Shown piece by piece: positions 44,792 to 54,965 of a stretch of DNA of 64,000 nucleotides. The translations under genes were made by a program, and so were the position numbers. The notes beneath the pieces were generated by a model. That model saw nothing but the letters and a program-made list of their open reading frames with translations, made no database searches and was not told the DNA's origin. Positions within the stretch are counted from its first letter, which is position 1. Every line of letters begins with the position of its first letter. The DNA is from Frigoribacterium sp. Leaf186 (GTDB lineage: Bacteria > Actinomycetota > Actinomycetes > Actinomycetales > Microbacteriaceae): positions 347,512 to 411,511 of the forward strand of contig NZ_LMPQ01000001.1 in assembly GCF_001423905.1 (NCBI RefSeq). Reading direction: 5' to 3'.

Positions 44792-47536
44792 TCACGGCAT
44801 TGCTCGTGCTTTTTGGCGACTGGGCCGCTTCGCAACCGGAGTTATGCCGCGACGCGCCTTGAGGAGGTTCTCGTCCTTCGTGTTGTCCTTCACAGCGAGC
44901 CTGCTCAGGATGCGCTGCTGCGCCTCCGGCGTCCAGAACACCTCAAGCCGTTCTCGGGCCCGAGTGATGGCGGTGTAGAAGATGCTGTGCGAGACATTCA
45001 CTTCGTTGACATCGGTAATCACGACCTTCACCGAATCGAACTCAAGGCCCTGCGCCTTGTGGAACGAGACGGCGTAGGCGATCTGGAACGGGACGATCGT
45101 AGTGACGGTGTCGTCGTCGTCGTCCGGATCGGCCATATCAAAGACGTCGAACCGAACGGTCGAGCCCTCCACCCAGAGCAGATCAGTCCCCAAGACGTCG
45201 GCAGCGGTGACGTCACGAGCGAGCTCGATGTCGAACGTGATGCGCCCCAGCACCTGCTCGATCGCCATGATCTTGCCCTTCAGGTTGTTGAAGATCACGC
45301 CCCGGAACCGGTTGGTGTCATTGAACAGGACCGGGTCCCCCACCTTGTACGTGGTACCTCGCCGGGTGAATACAGGATTCGGATTGCTCGCCTGCAGGAA
45401 CCGATTGACGTTGTTGATGCCGTAGAGGCCGTCGTAGTTCAGACAGAGGACGATCTCATCGTCGCGTTGCGGCCTGAACAGCGAGTCCCCGAGCACCGTC
45501 GAGTAACCGTTCTTCGAGAGCGACTCCTCGATGCGGTCGTCGAGGTTCCGCACACGGTCCCACAGGGTGAGCAGCGCCGGATCGTTCGTGCGGTATGGCT
45601 TCGTGAGCTCGAAGACCGACGTGGCGGGAAGATACGAGCGAATCGTGTTGAACCAGTTCCCAAACTCGATTGACTCGATCTGGTAGACATCACCCACCAG
45701 GACGAGCAGATCGAACGAGGAGTTCTCGAGCACCTTCAGCAGGCTGGCGTTGCTCACCGTGCTGCACTCATCGATGACGAGCACGTCGTACTTGCCGGAG
45801 GTCGCCCAGCCGCTCAGGTGACTGGTGATCGTGCTGAACTCAGCGTTGGGAGCGTTGACCCGGCGGCGGAGGTTATCGACGGCGGGGTTGGTGTGCGCGA
45901 GGAAGAGCTTGCGCTCGGCGCCGAAGTAATTGGCGATGTGATCAACCATCGTGGACTTACCTGTGCCGGCGGCGCCGTAGACGAGTGCGACCTTCGAGTG
46001 AACGAACAGACCCCTGAGCGCGTCGGCTTTGAGGTCATCGTCGATGGCCTTGGGGTTCGCATCGATCCACGTCTGGACATCTCCGGAATGCGTGGCGACT
46101 CCCGACGCAGCGACCGCTTGGAGCTTGTTGATGATCGTGACGGTGTCATCCTCGTACCCGCGGATAAAGACGTGCCCGTTGGCATGAATGATCTTGCGTG
46201 GGGCGTGCGCCGCTGTCGGCGGCAGCAGGGCGTTGTGATTCGCGATGAGCTTGTCGACATCACCGAACCCGTCGAGTTCCGCGTCCGGCGTGTAGATGAT
46301 CCCGTTCTGCTCGACGTTGCTGCGCACGCGCCTCGCGAGGAGCTCATGTCGGCGGGTCGACGCATCGAGGCTCTCGGCGAGGTCGGAGAAGTGGGGATTG
46401 TGCCGCCTCGGGGATGAGCAGAACGGCATCGTGTCGAACGGCCGACACGAATGTGAAACGTGGAGGTTCGACAGCGGGCCGCAGCTCGCCGAGTCGTACT
46501 GCGCCTTGATGACCTGGTTGTTCATGCGGAGCAGGAGGTAGCGCAGCAGATTACTGCCCGGCCGCTTCGCACGGATCAGGTCGCGGACCTCATCCAACAT
46601 GGCGAAGATCAGTGGCGCGCGCTGGGTGTTCGAAAGCACCCAGGTCCGGACGCGCGCGTAACTCGCATCCTCCATATCCACGAGGTCAAGGAGGTTCGAC
46701 CGCGTGGTGGTTAGGTACTGCATCAGGTTCCTGTACTCGACCAGGCCTCGGCTCACCTTGCCATTGGCCTGGCCGAGGAGATCCGCGAAGTTGTTGAACT
46801 CACAACCGCGGATCGCCACCTCCCAGGAGCGAACAAGAGTGACCGGCATCGTCTGCCCGAGCACGTCGATCGAGCTCTCTACCAGCTCGACGCTGGCGGC
46901 GTACTTGTCAGTCACGTCGATGTCTGTGAAACCGATGACCCGATCGAACTTGCTGGTCTTGTTGTGAGCAAGTGAGAACGTGACCTCGTAGTAGATGCGG
47001 CCCGCCACGAAGAACGGCCGCGAGCTGTGGATGTAGTAGACGCCCTCGCTCGTCTGGCCGGTAGGGGTCGCACGCAGCGCGACCATGCGCGCCGCGATCT
47101 TCCCGTAGTAGTCGCGAAGAGAAGGATCGAGATCGATCGGAAACTTGGCAAGGTTCCCGAGGATCGCGAGCCCGAACCGCGACTGAGTCAAGTCCCTCGT
47201 GCGCATCAGGTACTCGTAATACTTGAGCATCAGCCGCTCGGAGGGATCACCATCGAGCGTGTAGTGGGACGCGCTCGCCTGGAGCAAATTGTGAAATCGG
47301 CTCAGGAGATTCAGGTTCGCGTCGGCCCGGACGACGGCGAGCGCCGGACCTACCTGGTTGTAGTCGAATTGGAGCGAGCCATCGTTGAGATGCGCCCGCA
47401 CGATGAGCCCTTCGATCAGATTGCGCAGCTGTGCCAGCACGTTCTGAGAGAGGAGGTCGCGCTGCGCCCTCAACGTCTCGATGTTGCGAACGATCGCCCC
47501 ATCCGCGCTTCGGATCTGTTCGTCAATGGTGGTCAC
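44792..47536 (-). CDS. SF1 helicase with long N-terminal domain, last gene of the RM operon
   Basis: A 914-residue protein. The N-terminal ~460 residues are unfamiliar, ending in a Cys/His-bearing stretch (SCRPFDTMPFCSSPRRH). The C-terminal half is a superfamily 1 helicase: Walker A GAAGTGKS (521-528), motif II VIDECST, motif III LVGDVYQIES, motif IV region TKPYRTNDP, and C-terminal motifs FHKAQGLEFDSVKVVI and FYTAITRARERLEVFW. It resembles RecD2/UvrD_C_2 types. Its ATG overlaps the YgjP-like gene stop, so it is made with the restriction enzyme. Helicases of this type may help degrade or unwind phage DNA; the exact role is inferred. Confidence 0.82.
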   Translation of the reverse strand: MTTIDEQIRSADGAIVRNIETLRAQRDLLSQNVLAQLRNLIEGLIVRAHLNDGSLQFDYNQVGPALAVVRADANLNLLSRFHNLLQASASHYTLDGDPSERLMLKYYEYLMRTRDLTQSRFGLAILGNLAKFPIDLDPSLRDYYGKIAARMVALRATPTGQTSEGVYYIHSSRPFFVAGRIYYEVTFSLAHNKTSKFDRVIGFTDIDVTDKYAASVELVESSIDVLGQTMPVTLVRSWEVAIRGCEFNNFADLLGQANGKVSRGLVEYRNLMQYLTTTRSNLLDLVDMEDASYARVRTWVLSNTQRAPLIFAMLDEVRDLIRAKRPGSNLLRYLLLRMNNQVIKAQYDSASCGPLSNLHVSHSCRPFDTMPFCSSPRRHNPHFSDLAESLDASTRRHELLARRVRSNVEQNGIIYTPDAELDGFGDVDKLIANHNALLPPTAAHAPRKIIHANGHVFIRGYEDDTVTIINKLQAVAASGVATHSGDVQTWIDANPKAIDDDLKADALRGLFVHSKVALVYGAAGTGKSTMVDHIANYFGAERKLFLAHTNPAVDNLRRRVNAPNAEFSTITSHLSGWATSGKYDVLVIDECSTVSNASLLKVLENSSFDLLVLVGDVYQIESIEFGNWFNTIRSYLPATSVFELTKPYRTNDPALLTLWDRVRNLDDRIEESLSKNGYSTVLGDSLFRPQRDDEIVLCLNYDGLYGINNVNRFLQASNPNPVFTRRGTTYKVGDPVLFNDTNRFRGVIFNNLKGKIMAIEQVLGRITFDIELARDVTAADVLGTDLLWVEGSTVRFDVFDMADPDDDDDTVTTIVPFQIAYAVSFHKAQGLEFDSVKVVITDVNEVNVSHSIFYTAITRARERLEVFWTPEAQQRILSRLAVKDNTKDENLLKARRGITPVAKRPSRQKARAMP

Positions 47537-47913
47537 GATTCGTCCTTGCTGGGCCCAGAGCCTTCTCTCCGAACTGCGCGATTCTCCAGGGTTCGGGTCG
47601 TTGTCGCGTTAGATAGCTCCTGCTCAACCTCACGCCAGTCGGGCACGTGCGCAGTCATCATCGCCTTGAAGAACTTGCCGTGATCGCGGTACCGAAGATG
47701 CAGCAGCTCGTGCACGATCACGTAGTCCTGGAACCCGTCGTTCATCGCAGCAAGGTCCGTGGCGAACTTGACGACGCCATTCGGGGCGCACGAGCCCCAC
47801 TTACCCGGTAGTCGCTCGATGACAACCTTCTCCGGGTTCACCTTAAGTCGCAGCGCCCATGCCAGCGCTCGACGTTGCAGCTGCTGCTCTGGATAGAGCG
47901 ACGACCGGCTCAC
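47533..47913 (-). CDS. YgjP-like (DUF45) metallopeptidase
   Basis: A 126-residue zinc peptidase of the YgjP/DUF45 group. The active site [15 protein letters not shown] (HExxH at residues 68-72, third His at 78) and the upstream [16 protein letters not shown] are both present. Full-length members have ~230 residues; this is a short form. It overlaps hsdR upstream and the helicase gene downstream by 4 bp each. DUF45 proteins often travel with type I R-M genes, but their target is unknown. Confidence 0.87.
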   Translation of the reverse strand: MSRSSLYPEQQLQRRALAWALRLKVNPEKVVIERLPGKWGSCAPNGVVKFATDLAAMNDGFQDYVIVHELLHLRYRDHGKFFKAMMTAHVPDWREVEQELSNATTTRTLENRAVRREGSGPSKDES

Positions 47914-50852
47914 GACTGGTCACCCTGCTCGAGGACCTGCATGACCTGCTCGATGGCCGCGGCGCGCTCAGCCGCGCCAAGGGCGAGCAGCGGCTTGTAG
48001 AGGCTGGCGCGAAGCCGACGACGCTCGTCCGGGTTGTCGCGCCACGAATCGTACTTTTCGACCACCGATTCGATCTCGCGGGCGGCGACGATCGCGTCCA
48101 GTAGTTCGGGCTTCGCAGCGGTCTGACGACTGAGCACCCAGAACACGGCAAAGCCTGTATCGCTCAGCCCGCTGTCTTCGGCCTGCTTCTTGATCGCGGC
48201 CTTCTCATGCGCGAGCGCATCGAGCTCGTCCATGGCCGCCATCCCGGTGATCTTGCGATCCTCGAGATCCTGCAGGACGCGGTCCGCCCGATCCCTTAGC
48301 TTCTGAAGCACCGGCGCCGTCGCGGGGTTGTCGTTCATCTCGTTGCGAAGGCCGCGAAGGAGGTTATAGACCTTCCCTTCGTCCGGTCCGGACTCATCGC
48401 GCAGAGCTTCCAGCGTCTCGACATCGAAGTTGATGACGCGCGAGAAGCGACCCAGCTCCTCCTGGGTCGCCGAGTCGGCGACAAGGCGCTTGGTCTTGTG
48501 CTCGAGATCCGCCAAGAAGCCAGACGTCTGCGAGTATGCCGCCCGCACGGCCGCATAGAGCTGGCTCAACCGCTTGTATGTCACGATGTGATCGCTGAGC
48601 TCGGCGGACGGGGACAGGATCTCCCACAAGGCCTCGACGTTCTTGTAGTCCTCGAAGAATTTCTTGCGGTCGTCGGGCGCCAGGAATCGGCCGTAGACGA
48701 CGCTCTCCAGCTGTGCGTCCGGCGTCAGGTTGCCATCCACCTCGAGATAGTCGCCGGCCGCGCTCGCGATCTTGCTCTGCAGATCGTCCATCAGCACGTC
48801 CAGATCCTGAAGCGCATCGCCGACGGTTGCGGAGTCGAAGCTCAGCGCCTTGGTCAGCTCGCGCAAGATGCCTACAAAATCGACCACAAGGCCGACACGC
48901 TTGCTGACGTTCTCAGTGTCGATGTAGGGACGGTTTACACGTGCCAGGGACTGCAGGAGCACATGGTTGCGCATGGGCTTGTCGAGGTACATCGCGTAGA
49001 GCAGCGGTGCGTCGTACCCCGTCAGCAGCTTGTCGGTGACGATCAGGATCTTCGGCTGCTGGTCTGACTTCTTGAAGAGGCGGCGAACGTCCTTCTCACG
49101 GTCGTCCGTGAGCTGCAGCTCCGCCACGTCGGGGCGATCGACGATGTCGTTGGGGTTCTTGCTGTAGACGACCTCGGACCATTCAGCTGGCAAGTGCTTG
49201 TCCAGTGCGCGCTTGTACTTTGCACACGTCTCGCGGTCGACCGCTACGACAAACGCCTTGTAACCGAGCGGGTCGACGTTTTCCTTGAAATGAGCAGCGA
49301 CGAACTCGGCGACCTGCTCGACGCGGTCCGTCGCACCGAGGAACGTGCGCAGCCCGACCGCCCGGTCAAGTACGCTGTTCAGCTCGTCGATGTCGGTGAC
49401 ATCCTCCTGCTCAGCGATGGCGAAGAACTGTTCGTCCAGATCCTCCGTGGGCATCGTCATTGTCGATGGCGCCATCATGTACTTGATCGGTAGCGTCGTG
49501 CCGTCGTCGATCGACTCGATGATCGAATACTTATCCAGGTATCCATCGTCGTCCTGCGCGCCGAAGATCTTGAACGACCCTGAGCCATCGCGGGTGTCGC
49601 CGACAGGCGTGCCGGTGAAGCCAATAATCGTAGCCTTCGGGACGGCCGCCATCAGGTAAGAGCCGAGGTCGGCCGCGACCGACCGGTGCGCCTCGTCGAT
49701 GAAGACGTAGATGTTCTCCCGATCGGAGCTATTCGCGCGGATCTCTTCGAACTTGTGGATCATTGAGATGACGAGGCCGCGGAAGTCGGAGTCGAAGATG
49801 TCCTGCAGGTCGTCCTTGCTGTCAGCACGGCGAACAGCCATGTCGTTCGCCTGCATCTCGCCAAGCAGGCGCTCGACCCACTCCTTGAGCTGCCCCTCCA
49901 GTTCCGTACGATCGACGACGACGATTACGGTGGCGTTCGCGAAGCGCGTCTTCTCTTCGAGAATCTGCCGCGCCGCGGTCAGCAGCGTGAACGTTTTGCC
50001 GGATCCCTGCGTGTGCCAGATCAGACCGCGATTCTTTGCAGGGTCTGCACAGCGCTCGACGATCTTGTCGACCGCGACGCGCTGGTGCTCCCGGAGAACC
50101 GACTTCCTGGTCTCGCCGTCCTCGATGTAGAAAAGAATCCAGTCGCGCAGGGTGCGGAGGAACTCACTGGGCTCGAAGAACGCCTGGACTGCTGCTCGGT
50201 AGCTCTCGTCCTCGGTGTACTTCCATTTGAAGATGGAGCGCCGCGTGACATTCCATGTCACGCCGTACCAGTACCCGAGAAGGTGCGTGGTGTTGTGGAG
50301 CTGGGTCTGCGCCAACAGTTCCGGCGTCTCGACTTCGTACCGCCGGATCTGTTTGATGGCCCGCTCGAGCGCGTCGCCGTCCTTTGGGTTCTTGTGCTCA
50401 ACAATCGCGACCGGGAGCCCGTTGACCAGGAACATGACGTCTGCGCGATTGCCCTTGCGCGCGACCGGCTCGATCTTCCATTCCCAGGATACCTGTAGGG
50501 CATTGTTCGCCGGGCTCTCGAAGTCGACGACCTGAACGGGGCGGTCACGGCGCTCGTTCTCGTCGTGCCACATGTGCTCACCGCGGATCCAGCGCAGCAC
50601 CTCCCAGTTGCCCTCGATAGTTGCCGGGAGGGCCTCAATGGTCTCGATGACCGAGCGCGCCTGACTCTCCGAGAGCCACGGGTTAAACTCCAGCAGCTTC
50701 TGTTCCAGAACATCGTCGAACAGCATGTTCGCGCGGCCGTGGCGAAGCGCCTCAGCTTCGTCGGGATCGACGATGTCCCAGCCGATCTCGCCGGCATGGC
50801 CGACCATCGGAAACTGGACGGTGTACGCCTCGTTGATCTTGAGCGTGCTCAT
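47910..50852 (-). CDS. hsdR: Type I restriction enzyme, R subunit
   Basis: A 980-residue HsdR. The nuclease domain has the PD-(D/E)xK core as D138...VEHK (E152, K154); Walker A QGSGKT (~282-287) and DEAH (386-389) begin the translocase, followed by [18 protein letters not shown] and KLLTGYDAP. The end (~850-980) is helical and probably binds the M2S core. This subunit cuts unmethylated DNA far from the recognition site after ATP-driven translocation. Its ATG overlaps hsdS (ATGA), and the next gene overlaps its own stop. Confidence 0.94.
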   Translation of the reverse strand: MSTLKINEAYTVQFPMVGHAGEIGWDIVDPDEAEALRHGRANMLFDDVLEQKLLEFNPWLSESQARSVIETIEALPATIEGNWEVLRWIRGEHMWHDENERRDRPVQVVDFESPANNALQVSWEWKIEPVARKGNRADVMFLVNGLPVAIVEHKNPKDGDALERAIKQIRRYEVETPELLAQTQLHNTTHLLGYWYGVTWNVTRRSIFKWKYTEDESYRAAVQAFFEPSEFLRTLRDWILFYIEDGETRKSVLREHQRVAVDKIVERCADPAKNRGLIWHTQGSGKTFTLLTAARQILEEKTRFANATVIVVVDRTELEGQLKEWVERLLGEMQANDMAVRRADSKDDLQDIFDSDFRGLVISMIHKFEEIRANSSDRENIYVFIDEAHRSVAADLGSYLMAAVPKATIIGFTGTPVGDTRDGSGSFKIFGAQDDDGYLDKYSIIESIDDGTTLPIKYMMAPSTMTMPTEDLDEQFFAIAEQEDVTDIDELNSVLDRAVGLRTFLGATDRVEQVAEFVAAHFKENVDPLGYKAFVVAVDRETCAKYKRALDKHLPAEWSEVVYSKNPNDIVDRPDVAELQLTDDREKDVRRLFKKSDQQPKILIVTDKLLTGYDAPLLYAMYLDKPMRNHVLLQSLARVNRPYIDTENVSKRVGLVVDFVGILRELTKALSFDSATVGDALQDLDVLMDDLQSKIASAAGDYLEVDGNLTPDAQLESVVYGRFLAPDDRKKFFEDYKNVEALWEILSPSAELSDHIVTYKRLSQLYAAVRAAYSQTSGFLADLEHKTKRLVADSATQEELGRFSRVINFDVETLEALRDESGPDEGKVYNLLRGLRNEMNDNPATAPVLQKLRDRADRVLQDLEDRKITGMAAMDELDALAHEKAAIKKQAEDSGLSDTGFAVFWVLSRQTAAKPELLDAIVAAREIESVVEKYDSWRDNPDERRRLRASLYKPLLALGAAERAAAIEQVMQVLEQGDQS

Positions 50853-52123
50853 GCGGGTACCTCTCGTCTCTCGAAATTGTCGCTTGGTGCGGTGACGGGC
50901 TCGAACGCGCCGGTCATGGTGTTGAAGAGCAAGGACTGGAAGAGTTCCGTCGCGAGCAGTTCCAGGCCGCGGCGTGAGGCCTCCACGGCGTCGATTGCGG
51001 AAAGCAGATCAACGATCTCGCGCTGCTCGGCTAGTTCTTCTGGGTAGGCGATGAGCAGGGCGCGAACGATGTCGAGATTCAGGTTCTGCTGCTGCCCTCC
51101 ATGCGCTTTTCCGCGAATGTCGTCGTAGCGCCATTCGAGGAAGTAGCGCAGATAGTCGGTATCGACACGGTCTTCAATCGGCTGTATCGCCGCACACGCC
51201 TGATTACAAGTCGCTTCGATCCCGAGTTTCGCGACCTTGCCACGCGTGACCCCCTGGCCGTACATCGCCATCAGAAGCGTGCCCGCTGGGTACAGGCGAA
51301 CCGAGGTATCGGCGAGGGCTTTAGCGGTGATGCACTCGGACGTCGAGGTGATGGTGGAGTAGTCGACTTCGGCCGTCTTTACCCACGGAACATCGCCGCT
51401 GGCCCAGTAGGTCTCGTTGCTTCGAGACGGAGTTGCCCCTGTACTCACCGAGTGATGCGCTCCGAGTTCTTCGACGTTCCAGGCCTCCGGCAGTGGGCCG
51501 ATATCGCTCTCACGAGAGGCGGCCCCACAACGACCCGACCTGAACGCCTGCTCCATCACCGCCCCCTTCAGCTCCCGAACCGAGCGAGCAATTTGTCTAT
51601 GTAGCTCGATTGAGTCGTGCGCATGACGCAGAGCATCGACGACTGCTTCTTGCTCAGGCTTGCTCGGGTGGGGAACACTCAGCGCAGCCAAGCGGCTAGA
51701 CGAGAGGTTCGGAATCGTGGTGCGATTGCCAGCTCCCTGGAAGAGTCCGAGCTGAGTAAAGGCAGCCTGCAGGAAGTAGACGTAGAACCGCGGGATCACA
51801 TCGTCCCGTTTCGGCCGAAGTCGATGGAGGTGATTTTGGAACGTTACGTTCTCCATGCCGCCGTCCCAGACGGCGGCCCGTCCGATGTCGCCTCCTTCGC
51901 AGACCAGCATGTCCCCGGGCTTCAGGTACTTGGCCTCGAGGTCCGAGGAAGTCACTGTCATCTCGTCGACCTTAGAGAGGTCGATGCGGTCCCAAAGCAC
52001 GTTTGAGGTGCGCAGGAATCGAGTCTTCACCTCTCCTGCTCGAGCCGCCGCCGTCATGGTCTTGCCCGCATCAATCGTAAAGAGCGACCCAAGCGGCAGC
52101 CACTCCCACTCGTCGTAGCTCAC
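50849..52123 (-). CDS. hsdS: Type I restriction enzyme, S subunit
   Basis: A 424-residue specificity subunit. It has two target-recognition domains, each followed by a conserved helical spacer: [33 protein letters not shown] in the middle and [40 protein letters not shown] at the end. The two halves recognise the two parts of a bipartite site; the site cannot be read from the sequence. Both ends overlap neighbours by 4 bp. Confidence 0.92.
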   Translation of the reverse strand: MSYDEWEWLPLGSLFTIDAGKTMTAAARAGEVKTRFLRTSNVLWDRIDLSKVDEMTVTSSDLEAKYLKPGDMLVCEGGDIGRAAVWDGGMENVTFQNHLHRLRPKRDDVIPRFYVYFLQAAFTQLGLFQGAGNRTTIPNLSSSRLAALSVPHPSKPEQEAVVDALRHAHDSIELHRQIARSVRELKGAVMEQAFRSGRCGAASRESDIGPLPEAWNVEELGAHHSVSTGATPSRSNETYWASGDVPWVKTAEVDYSTITSTSECITAKALADTSVRLYPAGTLLMAMYGQGVTRGKVAKLGIEATCNQACAAIQPIEDRVDTDYLRYFLEWRYDDIRGKAHGGQQQNLNLDIVRALLIAYPEELAEQREIVDLLSAIDAVEASRRGLELLATELFQSLLFNTMTGAFEPVTAPSDNFERREVPA

Positions 52124-53937
52124 GATCGGGCCAGCATCTGTGCGAGGGCCTGGTCGGCCTCAAGAGCGAGCTGTCGTTGCGTCGCAATGTCAGCGAGGAT
52201 GTCACCGATCTCGCGGTGGACGCGGTCATCGACCTGCTTGACCCACAGCGTCGGCATGAGGTTGTAGTCGGCCGCCACGATGTTTGACTTGTCCACGACG
52301 GTCATCTCGCCTTCGACGTCCTCACCACCGAGGTAGGTCGTTACCGCCCCGGCGATGTCGCCATCGGACATGTGATTCTTGGGTTTGCCTTTCACGAATC
52401 GCTTACTCGCGTTGAGAAGCAGCACCTTGTCCTTGCGCGCGGCCGGCTTGCGCCGTGAAAGCAGAACGATAACTCCAGCCGCGGTCGTGTTGTAGAAGAG
52501 GTTCTCGGGAAGCAGAATGACGCCCTCGATCAAATCGCGGTCAACGAACCATTTCCGGATGTTGCGTTCTTTGTCTTCGTTCTTCGAACCTGATCCGCGG
52601 GATACGGCGCCGGGGTCGAGCACGACGGCAGCTCGTGCCCCATCGTTCATAACCCCGAGCGTGTGCTGAAGCCACGGCCAGTCGCCCTTGCCTGATGTCA
52701 CCCCGCCGGCTTTGCTGAACCGCTCGAATGGATCATCGGTCAAGACATCAGGCGAGAGCGGCTGGTTCCACATCGGGTTTGCGACGACGATGTCGAACCG
52801 CTGAAGGGCTCCCCCTTTGTCACGAAACTTTGGGTTGAGGATAGTGTCGCCTCGACGTAGATCCACATCCATGTCGTGGATGATCGTGTTCATGCGGGAA
52901 ACGGCGTAGCTCTCCGCCTGGAGCTCCTGGCCGAACATCTTGAGCGGGACCTTGCCGGTCGGGTCCAGTTCGCGGGCGACCAGCTGCTGCTTGATCAGCA
53001 GACCGCCCGAGCCGCTCGCGTAGTCGTGAACCGTCTCACCCGGCCGCGGGCGAAGAATCCGCGCCATCAAGAACCCCACTTCAGTCGGGGTGAAGAACTC
53101 GCCCGCGGACTGCCCCGACCCCTCGGCGAACTTTCGGAGCAGGAACTCGTAGGCACGACCGAGGAAGTCGGGCTGGACGTCGGCCAGCCCAAGCCGGTAG
53201 CGGGGATCGGAGAACTGCTCTACAACACCACGGAGCTTCGCCGGGTTGATGTCGCGCTCTCCGTTGCGCTCCGCCGCAAAGTCGACGACGTCGATCACTC
53301 CGGACAGCGACGGGTTGAAACGGACTACCGCCCGAACGGCTTTGGTCAGGTGCTCGCCGACATCCTTCGGGGTGGTGGGACGCCCACGATCATCGAGCGG
53401 CCAGTCGTACGGGATGCGCTGCGAGATGGCACTCCACCGCGCCTCGGGCGGCAGGTGAAAGCGCAATAGCGAGTGATCGCCCTCCGCGATCTCCAGAGCC
53501 ACGTCCCGGTCACCATACTCATCAGCGAGGCGATCGATCTCGTCATCGAAAACATCGGACAGGCGCTTCAGGAAGAGCAGCGGCAGCAGGTAGTCCTTGA
53601 ACTTCGACGCGTCCTTCTCTCCTCGGATGGAGCACGCGGCGTCCCACAGCATCTGTTCCATGGACTTGGTGCTCGGAGTAGCCGAGCTCCGCCGTCCTCT
53701 AACCCGTGTCACCGGAACGCTCGTGGACTCGCCGACGGAGTCCACCTCGACGCCAGCCTCCGCAGCAAGAGCGGTGATGCTAGCCATCGCGGCGCGCTGG
53801 GGCTTGGACGCCCCGCCCTCCCACCGATTCACGGTGGCGAAGGACACGCCGAGCCGCTCCGCCAGCTGAACCTGCGTGAGGTCCATGCTCGAACGGATTG
53901 CACGGAGCGTCTGCGGGATGCTGTCCTGAACTGTCAT
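52120..53937 (-). CDS. hsdM: Type I modification methylase with fused XRE helix-turn-helix
   Basis: A 605-residue M subunit (N6-adenine methylase). Residues ~8-60 are an XRE/Cro-type helix-turn-helix ([32 protein letters not shown]), then a linker, then the HsdM N-terminal helical domain ([38 protein letters not shown]), the SAM-binding [10 protein letters not shown] and the catalytic NPMW at 387-390 (variant of NPPF/Y). M subunits normally lack the HTH; ordinary M subunits have ~500 residues. The fusion could let the methylase control its own operon. It is the first gene, with a palindrome at its promoter. Confidence 0.93.
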   Translation of the reverse strand: MTVQDSIPQTLRAIRSSMDLTQVQLAERLGVSFATVNRWEGGASKPQRAAMASITALAAEAGVEVDSVGESTSVPVTRVRGRRSSATPSTKSMEQMLWDAACSIRGEKDASKFKDYLLPLLFLKRLSDVFDDEIDRLADEYGDRDVALEIAEGDHSLLRFHLPPEARWSAISQRIPYDWPLDDRGRPTTPKDVGEHLTKAVRAVVRFNPSLSGVIDVVDFAAERNGERDINPAKLRGVVEQFSDPRYRLGLADVQPDFLGRAYEFLLRKFAEGSGQSAGEFFTPTEVGFLMARILRPRPGETVHDYASGSGGLLIKQQLVARELDPTGKVPLKMFGQELQAESYAVSRMNTIIHDMDVDLRRGDTILNPKFRDKGGALQRFDIVVANPMWNQPLSPDVLTDDPFERFSKAGGVTSGKGDWPWLQHTLGVMNDGARAAVVLDPGAVSRGSGSKNEDKERNIRKWFVDRDLIEGVILLPENLFYNTTAAGVIVLLSRRKPAARKDKVLLLNASKRFVKGKPKNHMSDGDIAGAVTTYLGGEDVEGEMTVVDKSNIVAADYNLMPTLWVKQVDDRVHREIGDILADIATQRQLALEADQALAQMLARS

Positions 53938-53944
53938 GTTTGCT

Positions 53945-53974
53945 ATGTTTGCAATATTGCAGCACTCTTGTCAA
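53945..53974 (-). promoter_or_regulatory. hsdM promoter with palindromic operator-like site
   Basis: On the minus strand, TTGACA (53974-53969) is followed after 18 bp by AAACAT (53950-53945, a weak -10). Inside the spacer lies the perfect 12-bp palindrome TGCAATATTGCA (53950-53961). TTTGC-type units recur at 9-bp steps here. Transcription would begin at or next to the ATG at 53937. The site is a natural place for the HTH of HsdM to bind. Confidence 0.5.
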
Positions 53975-54026
53975 GTGTGAGCATGAGGTCTCACTATCCG
54001 GCTCGTGCGCCCCGTTCTCCGAGCTG

Positions 54027-54342
54027 TTATCTCAGGGCGCGGGCGGCATCCAACAACTTGAGCGTGGCGAGGACCGCGTTGTCTCGATACTCGCTTAGAG
54101 CGTGCGACCTCGCGCACCGTAGTCACCACGTCGTTCGCGCCAATCACCGCGATGGGACCCGCTCCGACAATCTGGTGTGACCACCACTCACGAGTTGCCG
54201 TCTCGCTCCCGCCGCCCACGAGCCGGGCAACGTACAGTCGCAGCTCGACCTGCTCGGGCGTGAAACCGAAGCGCTCCGCGGTACCGGCGATGACCCTGTC
54301 ACGGATGTGCACATCGTTGATCAGTGCGTACACAGCATCCAT
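54027..54342 (-). pseudogene. Unknown gene with a probable frameshift
   Basis: From ATG 54342 the frame reads sensibly (MDAVYALINDVHIRDRVIAG...FTPEQVELRLYVARLVGG...VVTTVREVAR) down to about 54105, where it turns into Arg/Pro-rich noise running to 53971. Shifting by one base gives a natural ending (ALSEYRDNAVLATLKLLDAARALR, stop at 54027-54029). A 1-bp loss near 54105 would explain this. The restored protein would have ~105 residues. Family unknown. Confidence 0.5.
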
Positions 54343-54358
54343 CCGTGGGTCAGTACTT

Positions 54359-54616
54359 TTAGTCGAAAAGGCGCTTCTGGCGCTCGTCTTCATGGCGTAC
54401 CTGCAAGCGTTCAACGACGGCAACAAACGCACCGGCCGCGTCCTGGCCAACGCGCTACTGCACGCGCGAAGTTCGCTCCCGCTGTCGCTTCGGACCGTCG
54501 GCGAGGACGACTACCGCCATGCCATCGTCGCGTTCTAAGAGCTCGGGGTGCTTGGCATCGCGAAGCACATCCTTCTCGAGCAAGCGCGCTTCGCCGCTGG
54601 CAACTATGCCGGATAG
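54359..54616 (+). pseudogene. Fic/DOC family remnant with nonsense codon
   Basis: One frame (54359-54616) reads ALLALVFMAYLQAFNDGNKRTGRVLANALLHARSSLPLSLRTVGEDDYRHAIVAF-stop-ELGVLGIAKHILLEQARFAAGNYA. The segment LQAFNDGNKRTGR matches the Fic active-site loop (HxFxDGNxR; the His is Gln, as in some family members). TAA at 54536-54538 sits where a Tyr/Glu codon is expected. No N-terminal domain is found upstream. It is a truncated, inactivated AMP-transferase-like gene. Confidence 0.72.
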
Positions 54617-54965
54617 CCCGCGATGGGCATCACCGGGAAAGGGGTAGGCGCACCACGAACGAGCTGCAGCGCGGTGATGCCACCGCTGCTCAAGGCGCCT
54701 CTCTTCGCTCGTCTAATCTCATCACGAAGCAAGGAATCGAGAGGGATCTCGAACAAAAGAGGCGCCCCTGATCAATAGCGTCCACATGCGACAGGACCAA
54801 ATTCCTGAGCTGGCCCAGCGATTCCATCCACCGACGAGTGCCTAAGGTGAGCGACTCATCGGCGCATCCATTGCCCTTGCGCCCCGAGCCACCAGGCAGT
54901 CAGCCTCGACGTCCGCTGCCCACACTTCAAAACGAGATGTCGACCGCGTGGCCTACTTTGGTTCT
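54617..54965. other. Gene-free stretch
   Basis: About 350 bp without a convincing gene. It contains a 9-bp inverted repeat GGCGCCTCT (54694-54702) / AGAGGCGCC (54758-54766) with a 55-bp gap. Nothing else stands out; the few short frames do not look coding. Confidence 0.5.
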
